From Geobacteraceae bacterium (lineage in GTDB: Bacteria > Desulfobacterota > Desulfuromonadia > Desulfuromonadales > Geopsychrobacteraceae), in assembly GCA_027064785.1 (NCBI GenBank), contig JAMOPE010000200.1, positions 1 to 13,365 of the forward strand: a DNA stretch of 13,365 bases, given 5' to 3'. The notes under the pieces were generated by a model. It worked only from the letters and a program-made list of their open reading frames with translations. It was not told where the DNA came from and made no database searches. A program made the position numbers and the translations under genes. Below are positions 5,824-13,365 of the stretch, piece after piece (positions within the stretch are counted from its first letter, which is position 1; the number at the start of each line of letters is the position of its first letter).

Positions 5824-8800
5824 ATGGCAAAAAAACAAATAAAACTGATCAGGGTTTTCCAGATAATTGCTGTCGGGGCATTGGTTCTGTTGGCCGCTGC
5901 TCTTATGACGATGTACCTCTTGTCGAGTGCTGATGATTTCAGCCAGCGCTCAGAGACGATGCGGGCTGACTATATTGCGCAGCAGAAAGATTTGATTAAG
6001 CGCGAAGTTATGCGGGCAGTTACTCTGATCAGAGATCGGCGCTCACATGCTTTAGAAATGACCCGGGAGAGTGTTAAAGAACGCACCAATGAGGTCTTTG
6101 AAATTGTTAAAAATATTTATGCGCAGAATAAAAATACTGAATCAGATAAAGAAATCCAACAGCTGATATTGGCTGCATTAAGACCGGTTCGTTATGCCAA
6201 TGGTTCGGGTTACTATTTCATCACTCGACTCGACGGCACCGAGGTTTTATTTCCCGACAAGCCGGAGCTCGAAGGGACAAATCTCCTTCATGTGCAGGAC
6301 AGTCAGGGTAAATTTGTTGTCAGAGATATGATTGATCTTGTGCGGCAGGCGGGGGAGGGATTTTACCAATATCATTGGTCCAAGCCACAAAAAAAAGGGG
6401 AAAATCACAAAAAAATTTCATATGTGAAATTTTTTGAACCATACCAGTGGATAATCGGCACCGGTTTGTATCTCGAAGATTTTGATAATATGATAAAGCA
6501 AAATGTGTTGAAGGCGCTCAGTCAGGTACGTTTTGGGGATAACGGCTATCTTTTTATCAATAAATTAAATGGGGATACTTTAGTCACGAATGGAAAAGTT
6601 ATCTCTGGAACAAAAAAAATCTGGGAAGTTTTCAATAAAGCCCCGATTAAAGCAAAGACCATTTTTGCGCAGCAGGCTAGGGCTGCTTCAAAGCCAGCGG
6701 GTGATTTTATTTATTATTCAACGGGTAAATTGACTGAACCCGGAAAGAATTTCCCGAAAGTTTCTTTCGTCTACGGTCTTCCAGAATTGCAGTGGTTGAT
6801 CGGTGCCGGTGTCTATCTCGATGAGGTTGAGAACAATATTGCCGCACTGCAGCTTAGTTTAGATAAGCACCGGCGTGTTCAAATTGAAGAAACTCTATTT
6901 ATTACCGCCTTGTTTGTTTTTGTTGTGCTGTTCCTCTTCTATGTGGTCAGTCGCTTTCTGAATAGAGACATGGAGGCATTTGTCAACTTTTTTAATCGGG
7001 CGGCTTATGAGGGCGAAGAAATCGATAGTGACAAAATTTATTTTTACGGACTGTCTAAAATTGCTGAAAGTGCCAACGCTGTCCTGCGCGACAGACAAAA
7101 AGCTCTGGAACAAATAAAGCTCAGTGAAGAAAAATATCGAAATTTGTTTGAGACTTCATTAGCCGGGCTGTTCCGGACCCGACCATCAGACGGTTTATTG
7201 CTGGCGGCAAACGCGAAAGCAGCAGAGATGTTGGGCTGTACTGTCGAGGAGTCGGTCGGAAAGCTGAAAGCGGTCGATCTGGTTGCCGATCCGAATAAAC
7301 GGCAGGAACTGCTGGAAACCCTTGCTGTCTACGGCTTTGTGAATGACTATGAAATTGACCTGATTCTCCCCGATGGTCAGCAGCGTTCTTACTCTGTTTC
7401 GGTGCGACTGTATCCTGAAGAGGACCGTCTGGAAGGGGTTGCCATCGATATCACCGAGCGGAAGAGAGCGGAAATTCTTCTTCGGGAGAGCGAAGAGCGT
7501 TTCCGGGATCTGGCAGAATTATTACCAGAAGCTGTTTTTGAAACCGATATAAATTTAACGCTCACCTATGCCAATCGACAGGCACTGGATATCTTCGGCT
7601 ATTCTGAGGAGGGTTTTCCTGAAACAATGAGTAGCGCAAATATTTTTCATCCCGATGAGATGCAAAAACTTTTGACCAATGTCGAATCGCAATTTCGTGG
7701 TGAAAAAACGGAGCGAACCGAATATCGGTGTATCAGGAAAGATGGTAGCGTTTTTCCTGCCTTGTTCCGCGTCTGCCCTATTTTCAAGGAGGGTCAGCCG
7801 GCAGGGATTAGAGGGGTTGTTATTGACTTGAGCGAAATGCGCCGGGCAGAGGAAGAGCTTCTCAAGTTGCGTAAACTAGAGTCGGTTGGAATTTTGGCCG
7901 GGGGGATTGCGCACGATTTCAATAATCTGCTGGCGGGGCTGTTTGGCAACATCGAGATGGCAAAGCGTTCTCTTGCCGACGATCACAAGGCGCATAAATA
8001 TCTTGAGTCCGCAGGGGTGTCGATGGAGCGGGCAACCGGGTTGACCCAGCAGTTGCTGACCTTTGCCAAGGGGGGCGACCCGATCAAGGAAGTGTTGTCG
8101 CTTGAAGGTGTTATTGCAGAAACGGCAAGATTTTCGTTACGCGGAAGCAACGTCAAACTACGTCTCGATTTGGCCGAAGATCTGTGGTTGGTCGATGCCG
8201 ATAAAGGGCAGCTGAGTCAGGTGATCAGTAATCTGGTGATCAATGGCAAGCAGGCAATGCCCGAGGGTGGAGAAATCACGATCACGGCCGAGAACATTGA
8301 GACTGTTCAGGGTCGTCAGGTGAAAATCTGTATTCAGGATCAGGGGGGCGGTATTGCACCGCAACATCTTGATAAAATTTTTGATCCCTATTTTTCAACC
8401 AAGCAACAGGGGAGCGGTCTGGGATTGGCATCGTGTTTCTCAATTATCTCCAAACACAATGGAACCATCAGAGCAACCTCAGAGCTGAATAGCGGGACTC
8501 TTTTCACGATAACTCTTCCGGCTGCTGAAAACCCTGTTGCTAAAACTGAGACAGTTGAAGATTCACAGGTGACCAGCTGCAGTATGGCGGCGCGTATTTT
8601 GATGCTGGAAGATGAAGAGCTGGTTCAGCAGATGAGCGGTGCGATGTTGGAAGAGATGGGCCACCAGGTTGATTACGCCGCTCACGGAGCCGAAGCCATC
8701 GAGATATGGAACAGTGCGAGGGAGAGTGGACATCCGTATGATATTGTGATCTGCGATTTAACGATTCCCGGCGGGATGGGTGGTCAGGATGCTGCGAGTC

Positions 8801-8964
8801 AAATTCTTGAGAGTGACCCGTTGGCAAGGCTCATTGTTTCCAGTGGTTATGCGACCGATCCGGTGATGGCAAATTATATCAGTTACGGCTTCAAAGGGCG
8901 GATTGCGAAACCCTATCGTTTTTCTGAACTGCAGAAAGAAGTTGAGCGGGTTCTTGAAATTTAG
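5824..8964 (+). CDS. membrane hybrid histidine kinase: double Cache, two PAS, HK, receiver
   Basis: A 1046-residue inner-membrane sensor kinase. In order: TM1 (about 10-33); periplasmic double Cache_2 region (about 45-340) in which a QWIIGTGLYLEDF-type strand recurs as QWLIGAGVYLDEV; TM2 (about 357-379); a linker; PAS 1 (about 436-548, ending IDITERKRAE); PAS 2 (about 558-675); H-box GILAGGIAHDFNNLL with phospho-accepting H697; N-box with N807; G1 DQGGGI (839-844); F-box IFDPYFSTK; G2 GSGLGLA (863-869). A C-terminal receiver follows (about 922-1046) with acidic E929/D930, phosphorylatable D978 in ICDLTIPGG, and K1029 in AKPYR. All catalytic residues look intact. Cache domains of this kind usually bind small organic ligands. 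No separate response regulator or Hpt protein follows, so the output partner is unknown. I prefer the ATG at 5824; a TTG at 5809 is in frame but has no ribosome site. The next gene starts 56 bp downstream. Confidence 0.9.
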   Translation: MAKKQIKLIRVFQIIAVGALVLLAAALMTMYLLSSADDFSQRSETMRADYIAQQKDLIKREVMRAVTLIRDRRSHALEMTRESVKERTNEVFEIVKNIYAQNKNTESDKEIQQLILAALRPVRYANGSGYYFITRLDGTEVLFPDKPELEGTNLLHVQDSQGKFVVRDMIDLVRQAGEGFYQYHWSKPQKKGENHKKISYVKFFEPYQWIIGTGLYLEDFDNMIKQNVLKALSQVRFGDNGYLFINKLNGDTLVTNGKVISGTKKIWEVFNKAPIKAKTIFAQQARAASKPAGDFIYYSTGKLTEPGKNFPKVSFVYGLPELQWLIGAGVYLDEVENNIAALQLSLDKHRRVQIEETLFITALFVFVVLFLFYVVSRFLNRDMEAFVNFFNRAAYEGEEIDSDKIYFYGLSKIAESANAVLRDRQKALEQIKLSEEKYRNLFETSLAGLFRTRPSDGLLLAANAKAAEMLGCTVEESVGKLKAVDLVADPNKRQELLETLAVYGFVNDYEIDLILPDGQQRSYSVSVRLYPEEDRLEGVAIDITERKRAEILLRESEERFRDLAELLPEAVFETDINLTLTYANRQALDIFGYSEEGFPETMSSANIFHPDEMQKLLTNVESQFRGEKTERTEYRCIRKDGSVFPALFRVCPIFKEGQPAGIRGVVIDLSEMRRAEEELLKLRKLESVGILAGGIAHDFNNLLAGLFGNIEMAKRSLADDHKAHKYLESAGVSMERATGLTQQLLTFAKGGDPIKEVLSLEGVIAETARFSLRGSNVKLRLDLAEDLWLVDADKGQLSQVISNLVINGKQAMPEGGEITITAENIETVQGRQVKICIQDQGGGIAPQHLDKIFDPYFSTKQQGSGLGLASCFSIISKHNGTIRATSELNSGTLFTITLPAAENPVAKTETVEDSQVTSCSMAARILMLEDEELVQQMSGAMLEEMGHQVDYAAHGAEAIEIWNSARESGHPYDIVICDLTIPGGMGGQDAASQILESDPLARLIVSSGYATDPVMANYISYGFKGRIAKPYRFSELQKEVERVLEI

Positions 8965-9020
8965 TATATCCTGAGTGGACATTTGTCTGTTAATAGAATA
9001 CTTAAGGAGCTGCCCGGCTG

Positions 9021-10640
9021 ATGAGTAACGATTCAATCCTTCACCCTCGCAACCATTCTGCTGATGTCCGCCGCAGGTTTATCCGAAAACTGGTTCTGCT
9101 GATCCTGTTAATTGTCGGATTTATTGGAGCACTGGTTTGGTTTCAGGGGGAAAAAACCCAAGTCAGCAGTTATCGGCAGGTTATTCGCCAGAAGGCGAGC
9201 CTCGCTGATGACAGTATCAAGAATTTTTTCTCACGGGTTGATTCGTCGGTCACAGTGCTGAGAAAGTGGGGCAGGAGCGGTCTGCTTGATCTGGATGATA
9301 ATGAAGCTATTACGATCAAGCTGATCCCGATCCTTGGAGACCTTCCGAATGTGACAGCGGCGAGTATTGCCGATTCTACCGGTCGTGCCTACCTGCTGAC
9401 TCGTGATAGCGACGGTTGGCTCGCCCGTTTTGTTGATCCCGGAAAGAAAAAGGGAATGGCCTGGTTCAGTCGCTGGGGCAGTGACGGGGTGTTGCAGAAC
9501 GAGTGGAAAAAGCCGTTTGACTATGATCCCCGCCAGCGTCCCTGGTATAAAGATGCGTTGAAAGCCGGAAATAGTGGCTCAATTGCGTGGACTCCTCCCT
9601 ATAGTTTTTCATCGGGTCATATGGGGATTACTGCTTCGACCAGTTGGTACGACGAGAAAACTCCCGAAGAAATTCAAGCAGTTGCCTACGATATGATTCT
9701 TGATGACCTCTATCAGTCTGTTGCTCAAATTAAAATTAGCGAACAAGGGAAAGTTTTTCTGTTTAATACCTCGGGACAGGTTCTGGAGTCATCTCCTGAT
9801 GGTGATAATCAAATTGTCCGCTTTGTCGATTATCAAACCCTGGATGATCAGGTGATTGCCCAGGCCGTTTCTACCTGGCGGGAAAATCCTGCTAAAGACA
9901 GTGATCCGGTTTCGTTAAATCTGGAAAAACAAAAATGGTGGGCCGATTCCTATCCTGTCGGGCCATCCAGTCTCTCGCTTATGCTGGGGATTATTACTCC
10001 CGAGAGTGATTTCTCCGCATATCATCAGAAGAATATCTATGTCTTTGCAGCGATTGCGTCGGTGATGGGAGTCGGTGTGATTCTGATTATTCTGTTCACC
10101 CGTAAATACACCCGAGACATTCAGAAGCTTCGCCACCGTGTCATCAATCGTGATTCTCTGGCTGAGGATGTCCTCCGATTGATTAAATCAGGAGAAAGTG
10201 GCTTTCTGGAATTTAAGTCGACCCTCCGGCAAAATTTAAAGTCGGGGAAGCCGGGCAAAGAGATTGAGTTGGCGTGGTTAAAAACAGTTGTGGCGTATCT
10301 GAATACTGAGGGTGGCTTTTTACTCTTCGGGGTTTCTGATGAAGGTGAGATCCTGGGGATGGGGCCTGATCTATTTTTGAATGACGACCATTGTCTGAGA
10401 CATTTCAAAAATCTGATTCACCAGCATATCGGTATCGAATTTGCTAAGATGATTCACTTTGATCTGCTTGAAATTGACGGAAAAGTGATTGGCCTTGTTG
10501 ATTGTAATCCGGCTGACGAACCGGTATTTCTTCTCAATAAGGATGGTGAAGATTTCTATGTCCGCTCCGGTCCGGCAACGATTAAACTGACCAGTAAAAA
10601 AATGCTCAAGTATCTGGAAGATCACAAACGCGACGCTTAA
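9021..10640 (+). CDS. membrane Cache-sensor protein fused to a Schlafen/AlbA_2 domain
   Basis: A 539-residue protein with an unusual architecture. TM1 is at about 21-41 after a basic N-terminus. A periplasmic Cache_1-like sensor follows (about 42-330; marks FDYDPRQRPWYKDAL at 166-180, WTPPY at 190-194, and ITASTSWYD). TM2 is at about 338-359 with a basic stop-transfer end (RKYTR). The cytoplasmic part (about 380-539) is a Schlafen AlbA_2 domain: SGFLEFKS (393-400), AYLNTEGGFLLFGVSDEG (425-442) and the terminal FYVRSG (512-517). AlbA_2 domains bind nucleic acid. E392, E397 and D440 lie where SLFN13-type RNases carry their three catalytic acids, by eye. The HATPase-like C-terminus seen in many bacterial AlbA_2 proteins is absent. 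Start: ATG 9021 with AAGGAG (9004-9009), 11-nt spacing. Probably co-transcribed with the kinase; the operon ends at the hairpin at 10647. Confidence 0.83.
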   Translation: MSNDSILHPRNHSADVRRRFIRKLVLLILLIVGFIGALVWFQGEKTQVSSYRQVIRQKASLADDSIKNFFSRVDSSVTVLRKWGRSGLLDLDDNEAITIKLIPILGDLPNVTAASIADSTGRAYLLTRDSDGWLARFVDPGKKKGMAWFSRWGSDGVLQNEWKKPFDYDPRQRPWYKDALKAGNSGSIAWTPPYSFSSGHMGITASTSWYDEKTPEEIQAVAYDMILDDLYQSVAQIKISEQGKVFLFNTSGQVLESSPDGDNQIVRFVDYQTLDDQVIAQAVSTWRENPAKDSDPVSLNLEKQKWWADSYPVGPSSLSLMLGIITPESDFSAYHQKNIYVFAAIASVMGVGVILIILFTRKYTRDIQKLRHRVINRDSLAEDVLRLIKSGESGFLEFKSTLRQNLKSGKPGKEIELAWLKTVVAYLNTEGGFLLFGVSDEGEILGMGPDLFLNDDHCLRHFKNLIHQHIGIEFAKMIHFDLLEIDGKVIGLVDCNPADEPVFLLNKDGEDFYVRSGPATIKLTSKKMLKYLEDHKRDA

Positions 10641-10646
10641 TACTCA

Positions 10647-10677
10647 AACGGTCTTCTCTTTAAGGGAGAAGGCCGTT
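10647..10677 (+). terminator. terminator of the kinase-Schlafen operon
   Basis: AACGGTCTTCTC (10647-10658) pairs with GAGAAGGCCGTT (10666-10677) over 12 bp around a 7-nt loop. The one non-Watson-Crick position (T10652/G10672) is a U-G pair in plus-strand RNA but an A/C mismatch in minus-strand RNA, so the plus strand is favoured. The sequence after it (GCTCATTCTATTCAATTTT) is T-rich but not a pure T run. It also separates the operon from convergent ftsK, which ends at 10685. Confidence 0.75.
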
Positions 10678-10684
10678 GCTCATT

Positions 10685-12964
10685 CTATTCAATTTTCTGT
10701 GCCAGAACTTCGCGGGGTTTGCCGCTGCCATCCGACGGACCGACAATCCCTTCCTGCTCCATTCGCTCAATCATCCTTGCGGCACGGTTGTAGCCGACTC
10801 TCAGTCGCCTCTGCACCATCGAAATAGACGCCTGTCGACTATCGGTGACCAGCTTGACCGCCTGATCCCATAACTCATCGTACCCTTCTTCCTCGCCATT
10901 GTTGTCACCGGATGTTTCCGGTGCTTTGAGGATTGTTTTATCGTAGCTTGGTTTCCCCTGTTTGGCCAGATAATCGACGACCCGCTGAACTTCAAGTTCG
11001 GAGACAAATGCACCGTGGACTCGTTGTAGATAGCCGACTCCCGGTGGCAGGAACAACATGTCACCCATACCGAGAAGAGTTTCAGCTCCCATTGAATCGA
11101 GGATGGTGCGTGAATCGACCCGCGAGAAAACCTTGAACGAAATCCGTGTCGGGAAGTTGGCTTTGATCAGTCCGGTGATGACATCAACACTTGGACGCTG
11201 GGTTGCCAGAATCAGGTGAATGCCCGCTGCCCGTGCCATTTGTGCCAGCCGCGCAATTGACTCTTCAACTTCGCGGCCAGCGACCATCATCAGGTCGGCC
11301 AGCTCATCGACAATCAAGACAATATAGGGGAGGTGCCCATGTTCCAGTTCCTCCACCGGTTCGATCGGCAACGGTTCATCGAGCTTAGCATCGAGGAATT
11401 CTTCAACGTTTTCCTCGAGTGGCGGCGGGTTAAGTTCCGCCTCTTTGGCTTCTTTTGCCAGCTTCCGATTATAACCGTCAACATTTCTGACCCCTTTGGC
11501 GGCCATCAGCTGATAGCGTCGCTCCATTTCCCGAACCGCCCAGGCAAGCGCCAGGGAGGCTTTCTTCGGGTTAGTAACGACGGGAAGCAACAGGTGAGGA
11601 ATCCCCTCGTAGATTGATAGTTCGAGCATTTTCGGATCGATCATAATCAGCCGGACATCTTCCGGTGTTGCCCGGTAAAGGAGCGACAGAATCATCGTGT
11701 TGATTGATACCGACTTACCGCTACCGGTTGAACCGGCTACCAGCAGGTGGGGCATTTTGGCCAGATCAGAGACGATGACCTGACCAAAAATATCCTTGCC
11801 TAAAGCCATCGGCAACTTGCCGCCGGTTTTCCGGAATGCTTCCGACTCGATGATCTCTTTCAGATAGACGATTTCACGATCATTATTAGGAATTTCGATA
11901 CCGACAACCCCGCGACCGGGAATCGGTGCAACAATCCGGATCGAAACGGCTTGTAATGCCATGGCCAAATCGTCCTGAAGGTTGGCAATTTTATTCACCT
12001 TCACTCCGGGAGCCGGGGCAAATTCATACATTGTGACGACCGGCCCGGGTTTGACTTCAACAACATCACCTTCAACGCCAAAGTCGAGGAGCTTTTTCTC
12101 CAGCATCCGCGCTGCCATGGTGAGGGCATCTTTATCGATGGGCTTAGGCTCACCGCCATCGTGGTTTAGCAGCGAGATCACCGGCATATGGTAAGTGCCG
12201 CTTGGTTCAAGAAAGGAAAAGGCTTCCTGTGATTCGGCGTCACTTAGTTTCTTTGGCTTTTTCCCTTTTTTCGGTTTGCCGGTCGGCAATTCTTTGGTTT
12301 CGGGCTGAATAATTGTTGGAGCGTGGATTTCGAGAGTCGCTTTTTCCTGCTGCTTTAACTCTTTTCGTGCTTTTTTTGTTTCCCGGCGTTGTTCAAGACG
12401 ACGGCCAAAACGATCGAGAATGCCGTCAAAAAATAGTACCAGTGAAAAGCGGGTCGAAAGGATCAGTGAAACGAGGAAAAAGACGATCAGAACAATTGCT
12501 GCTCCGCCGATATTCAAATATTGGGAGAGCAGTTGTACCAGAATCCGCCCAATGGCACCGCCAGCCTCGTTGATTTGACTGCCGAAGATCGAGACAGTCG
12601 AAAAACTGAGGGCGAGCAACCCGCCGAGGGTGATTTGCAGAAGGAAAAATGCGACCAGTCTGATGCCGCGAAATTTTACCTCACGAAACTTTAACCAGCG
12701 CCACGCTAAATGGAAACACCCCAGTGGCCACAGCAAAGCGGTCAAACCGAATGCCTGATAGAGCAGATCGGCCAGGTGAGAGCCGAACAGTCCAACCATA
12801 TTATTGATTTTAGCGGGGTTGAGATTGTTGTTGAACGAAGGATCGTTATTGCTGTAACTGCCGAGGCAGATCAACAGGAAAATTCCAAATGCAAGCCAAA
12901 TCCAGCCGAGGATCTCTTTACGCATCCGGTTTTCTGTCGGGACTTCTGGAATGTCTTTACTCAT
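10685..12964 (-). CDS. ftsK: DNA translocase FtsK
   Basis: A 759-residue FtsK/SpoIIIE-family motor that pumps chromosomal DNA through the division septum and directs XerCD recombination at dif. Domains: N-terminal membrane region with about four helices (about 17-175); a basic and proline/lysine-rich linker (about 185-245); alpha domain (about 275-385); the RecA-like motor with Walker A GSTGSGKS (411-418) and Walker B IVLIVDE (548-554, D553); ATQRPSVDVITG (587-598); and the winged-helix gamma domain (about 694-757; EGYDELWDQAV, then RRLRVGYNRAARMIE) that reads KOPS sequences. The linker is short compared with E. coli FtsK, and the length is normal for this lineage. An acidic Glu/Pro-rich insertion (about 503-543) precedes Walker B. 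Start: ATG at 12964, with no clear Shine-Dalgarno sequence. An in-frame TAA lies about 33 bp upstream, so no longer start is likely. It follows rnj by 79 bp. Confidence 0.96.
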   Translation of the reverse strand: MSKDIPEVPTENRMRKEILGWIWLAFGIFLLICLGSYSNNDPSFNNNLNPAKINNMVGLFGSHLADLLYQAFGLTALLWPLGCFHLAWRWLKFREVKFRGIRLVAFFLLQITLGGLLALSFSTVSIFGSQINEAGGAIGRILVQLLSQYLNIGGAAIVLIVFFLVSLILSTRFSLVLFFDGILDRFGRRLEQRRETKKARKELKQQEKATLEIHAPTIIQPETKELPTGKPKKGKKPKKLSDAESQEAFSFLEPSGTYHMPVISLLNHDGGEPKPIDKDALTMAARMLEKKLLDFGVEGDVVEVKPGPVVTMYEFAPAPGVKVNKIANLQDDLAMALQAVSIRIVAPIPGRGVVGIEIPNNDREIVYLKEIIESEAFRKTGGKLPMALGKDIFGQVIVSDLAKMPHLLVAGSTGSGKSVSINTMILSLLYRATPEDVRLIMIDPKMLELSIYEGIPHLLLPVVTNPKKASLALAWAVREMERRYQLMAAKGVRNVDGYNRKLAKEAKEAELNPPPLEENVEEFLDAKLDEPLPIEPVEELEHGHLPYIVLIVDELADLMMVAGREVEESIARLAQMARAAGIHLILATQRPSVDVITGLIKANFPTRISFKVFSRVDSRTILDSMGAETLLGMGDMLFLPPGVGYLQRVHGAFVSELEVQRVVDYLAKQGKPSYDKTILKAPETSGDNNGEEEGYDELWDQAVKLVTDSRQASISMVQRRLRVGYNRAARMIERMEQEGIVGPSDGSGKPREVLAQKIE

Positions 12965-13043
12965 AAGTGCGAACTTTTCAGTTTGATAGTGATGTTATCG
13001 GTTGCAAACATTTTGTGGGGAGAATACCCGATTAACGCACCGG

Positions 13044-13365
13044 TTATAACTGTAAAATGACCGGCAGGATTAACGGTCGCCGGGCAATCCGTTTATTGAA
13101 GCAGCGACGCAGGGTTTTCCGCACTTCAACCCGTAACTCTTCCCAGTCGGCAATCATTTCGAGGCTGTGCTCCTGCAACAGATCACAGACCGCCTGTTTG
13201 GCATCGGCAAGCAGGGCTTCGCTCCCCTCACTCTCCTCGGGGACAAACCCTTTGGTGAAAATATCGGGACCCTGAACAATTTCACCTGTCGATTGATTGA
13301 TAGCCAGCATCAGGATGACCAATCCATGATTGGCGAGGTGGCGGCGATCACGCAGCTCCATCTTG
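13044..13365 (-). CDS. rnj: ribonuclease J, C-terminal part (cut by window edge)
   Basis: The open frame runs off the right edge; only the last 106 codons plus stop are present. The visible part matches the C-terminal domain of RNase J, an mRNA- and rRNA-processing metallo-beta-lactamase nuclease with 5'-exo- and endonuclease activity. Marks are LRDRRHLANHGLVILMLAIN near the edge, the GEIVQGPDIFTKGF segment, an amphipathic acidic helix, and the closing RRCFNKRIARRPLILPVI (compare the KRTGRRPMILPVI-type ending of the family). The catalytic beta-lactamase and beta-CASP domains lie outside the window. The gene precedes ftsK in the same direction with a 79-bp gap, and the two may share a transcript. 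Confidence 0.88.
   Translation of the reverse strand, partial: KMELRDRRHLANHGLVILMLAINQSTGEIVQGPDIFTKGFVPEESEGSEALLADAKQAVCDLLQEHSLEMIADWEELRVEVRKTLRRCFNKRIARRPLILPVILQL

Noticed and set aside
1..13365. CRISPR arrays, tRNA or rRNA genes, insertion sequences, prophage or attachment sites
   Set aside because: No regularly spaced repeats, cloverleaf-like sequences, transposase motifs or terminal inverted repeats were seen on either strand.

Overview
The window looks like a chromosomal segment of a Gram-negative deltaproteobacterium, most likely in the Desulfuromonadales (Desulfuromonas/Geobacter relatives). I infer this from the mix of genes: a DarP/YjgA ribosome factor, an RNase J gene directly upstream of ftsK, a Cache-PAS hybrid histidine kinase, and flagellar rod-type proteins. 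No tRNA, rRNA, insertion sequence, CRISPR array or phage gene was seen. Base composition looks moderate (near 50% GC), with a more AT-rich stretch in the sensor half of the kinase gene.

Layout. (1) 1-761: darP on the plus strand, ending in a hairpin shared with a convergent gene. (2) 756-1200: a minus-strand gene for a miniature flagellar rod/hook-type protein with its own promoter. (3) 1237-5588, all minus strand: an AbiEi-type winged-helix regulator (5588-4530), a CLC chloride channel/transporter with two CBS domains (4414-2618), L-2-hydroxyglutarate oxidase lhgO (2611-1400), and an overlapping 44-residue ORF (1410-1276) that ends at a terminator-like hairpin. clc, lhgO and the small ORF are almost certainly one transcript; the regulator lies 115 bp upstream and may belong to it. 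(4) 5589-5823: a divergent control region rich in repeats. (5) 5824-10677, plus strand: a 1046-residue membrane hybrid histidine kinase (double Cache, two PAS, kinase, receiver) followed 56 bp later by a Cache-TM-Schlafen/AlbA_2 fusion protein, closed by a strong hairpin. (6) 10685-13365, minus strand: the housekeeping pair ftsK and the C-terminal part of rnj (RNase J), cut by the window edge.

How they may work together. The most unusual unit is region 5. Two membrane proteins with extracytoplasmic Cache sensor domains are encoded together; one signals by phosphorelay, the other carries a cytoplasmic Schlafen-type nucleic-acid domain. That domain keeps three acidic residues at positions matching the RNase site of mammalian Schlafens, by my unaided alignment. 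No separate response regulator or output gene is present. The upstream divergent AbiEi-like regulator has no AbiEii toxin partner here, and the intergenic region holds two independent sets of repeated motifs. The clc-lhgO pairing suggests a link between ion/pH homeostasis and clearance of L-2-hydroxyglutarate; this is inference only. All assignments come from reading the sequence and remembered family motifs; no database search was run.
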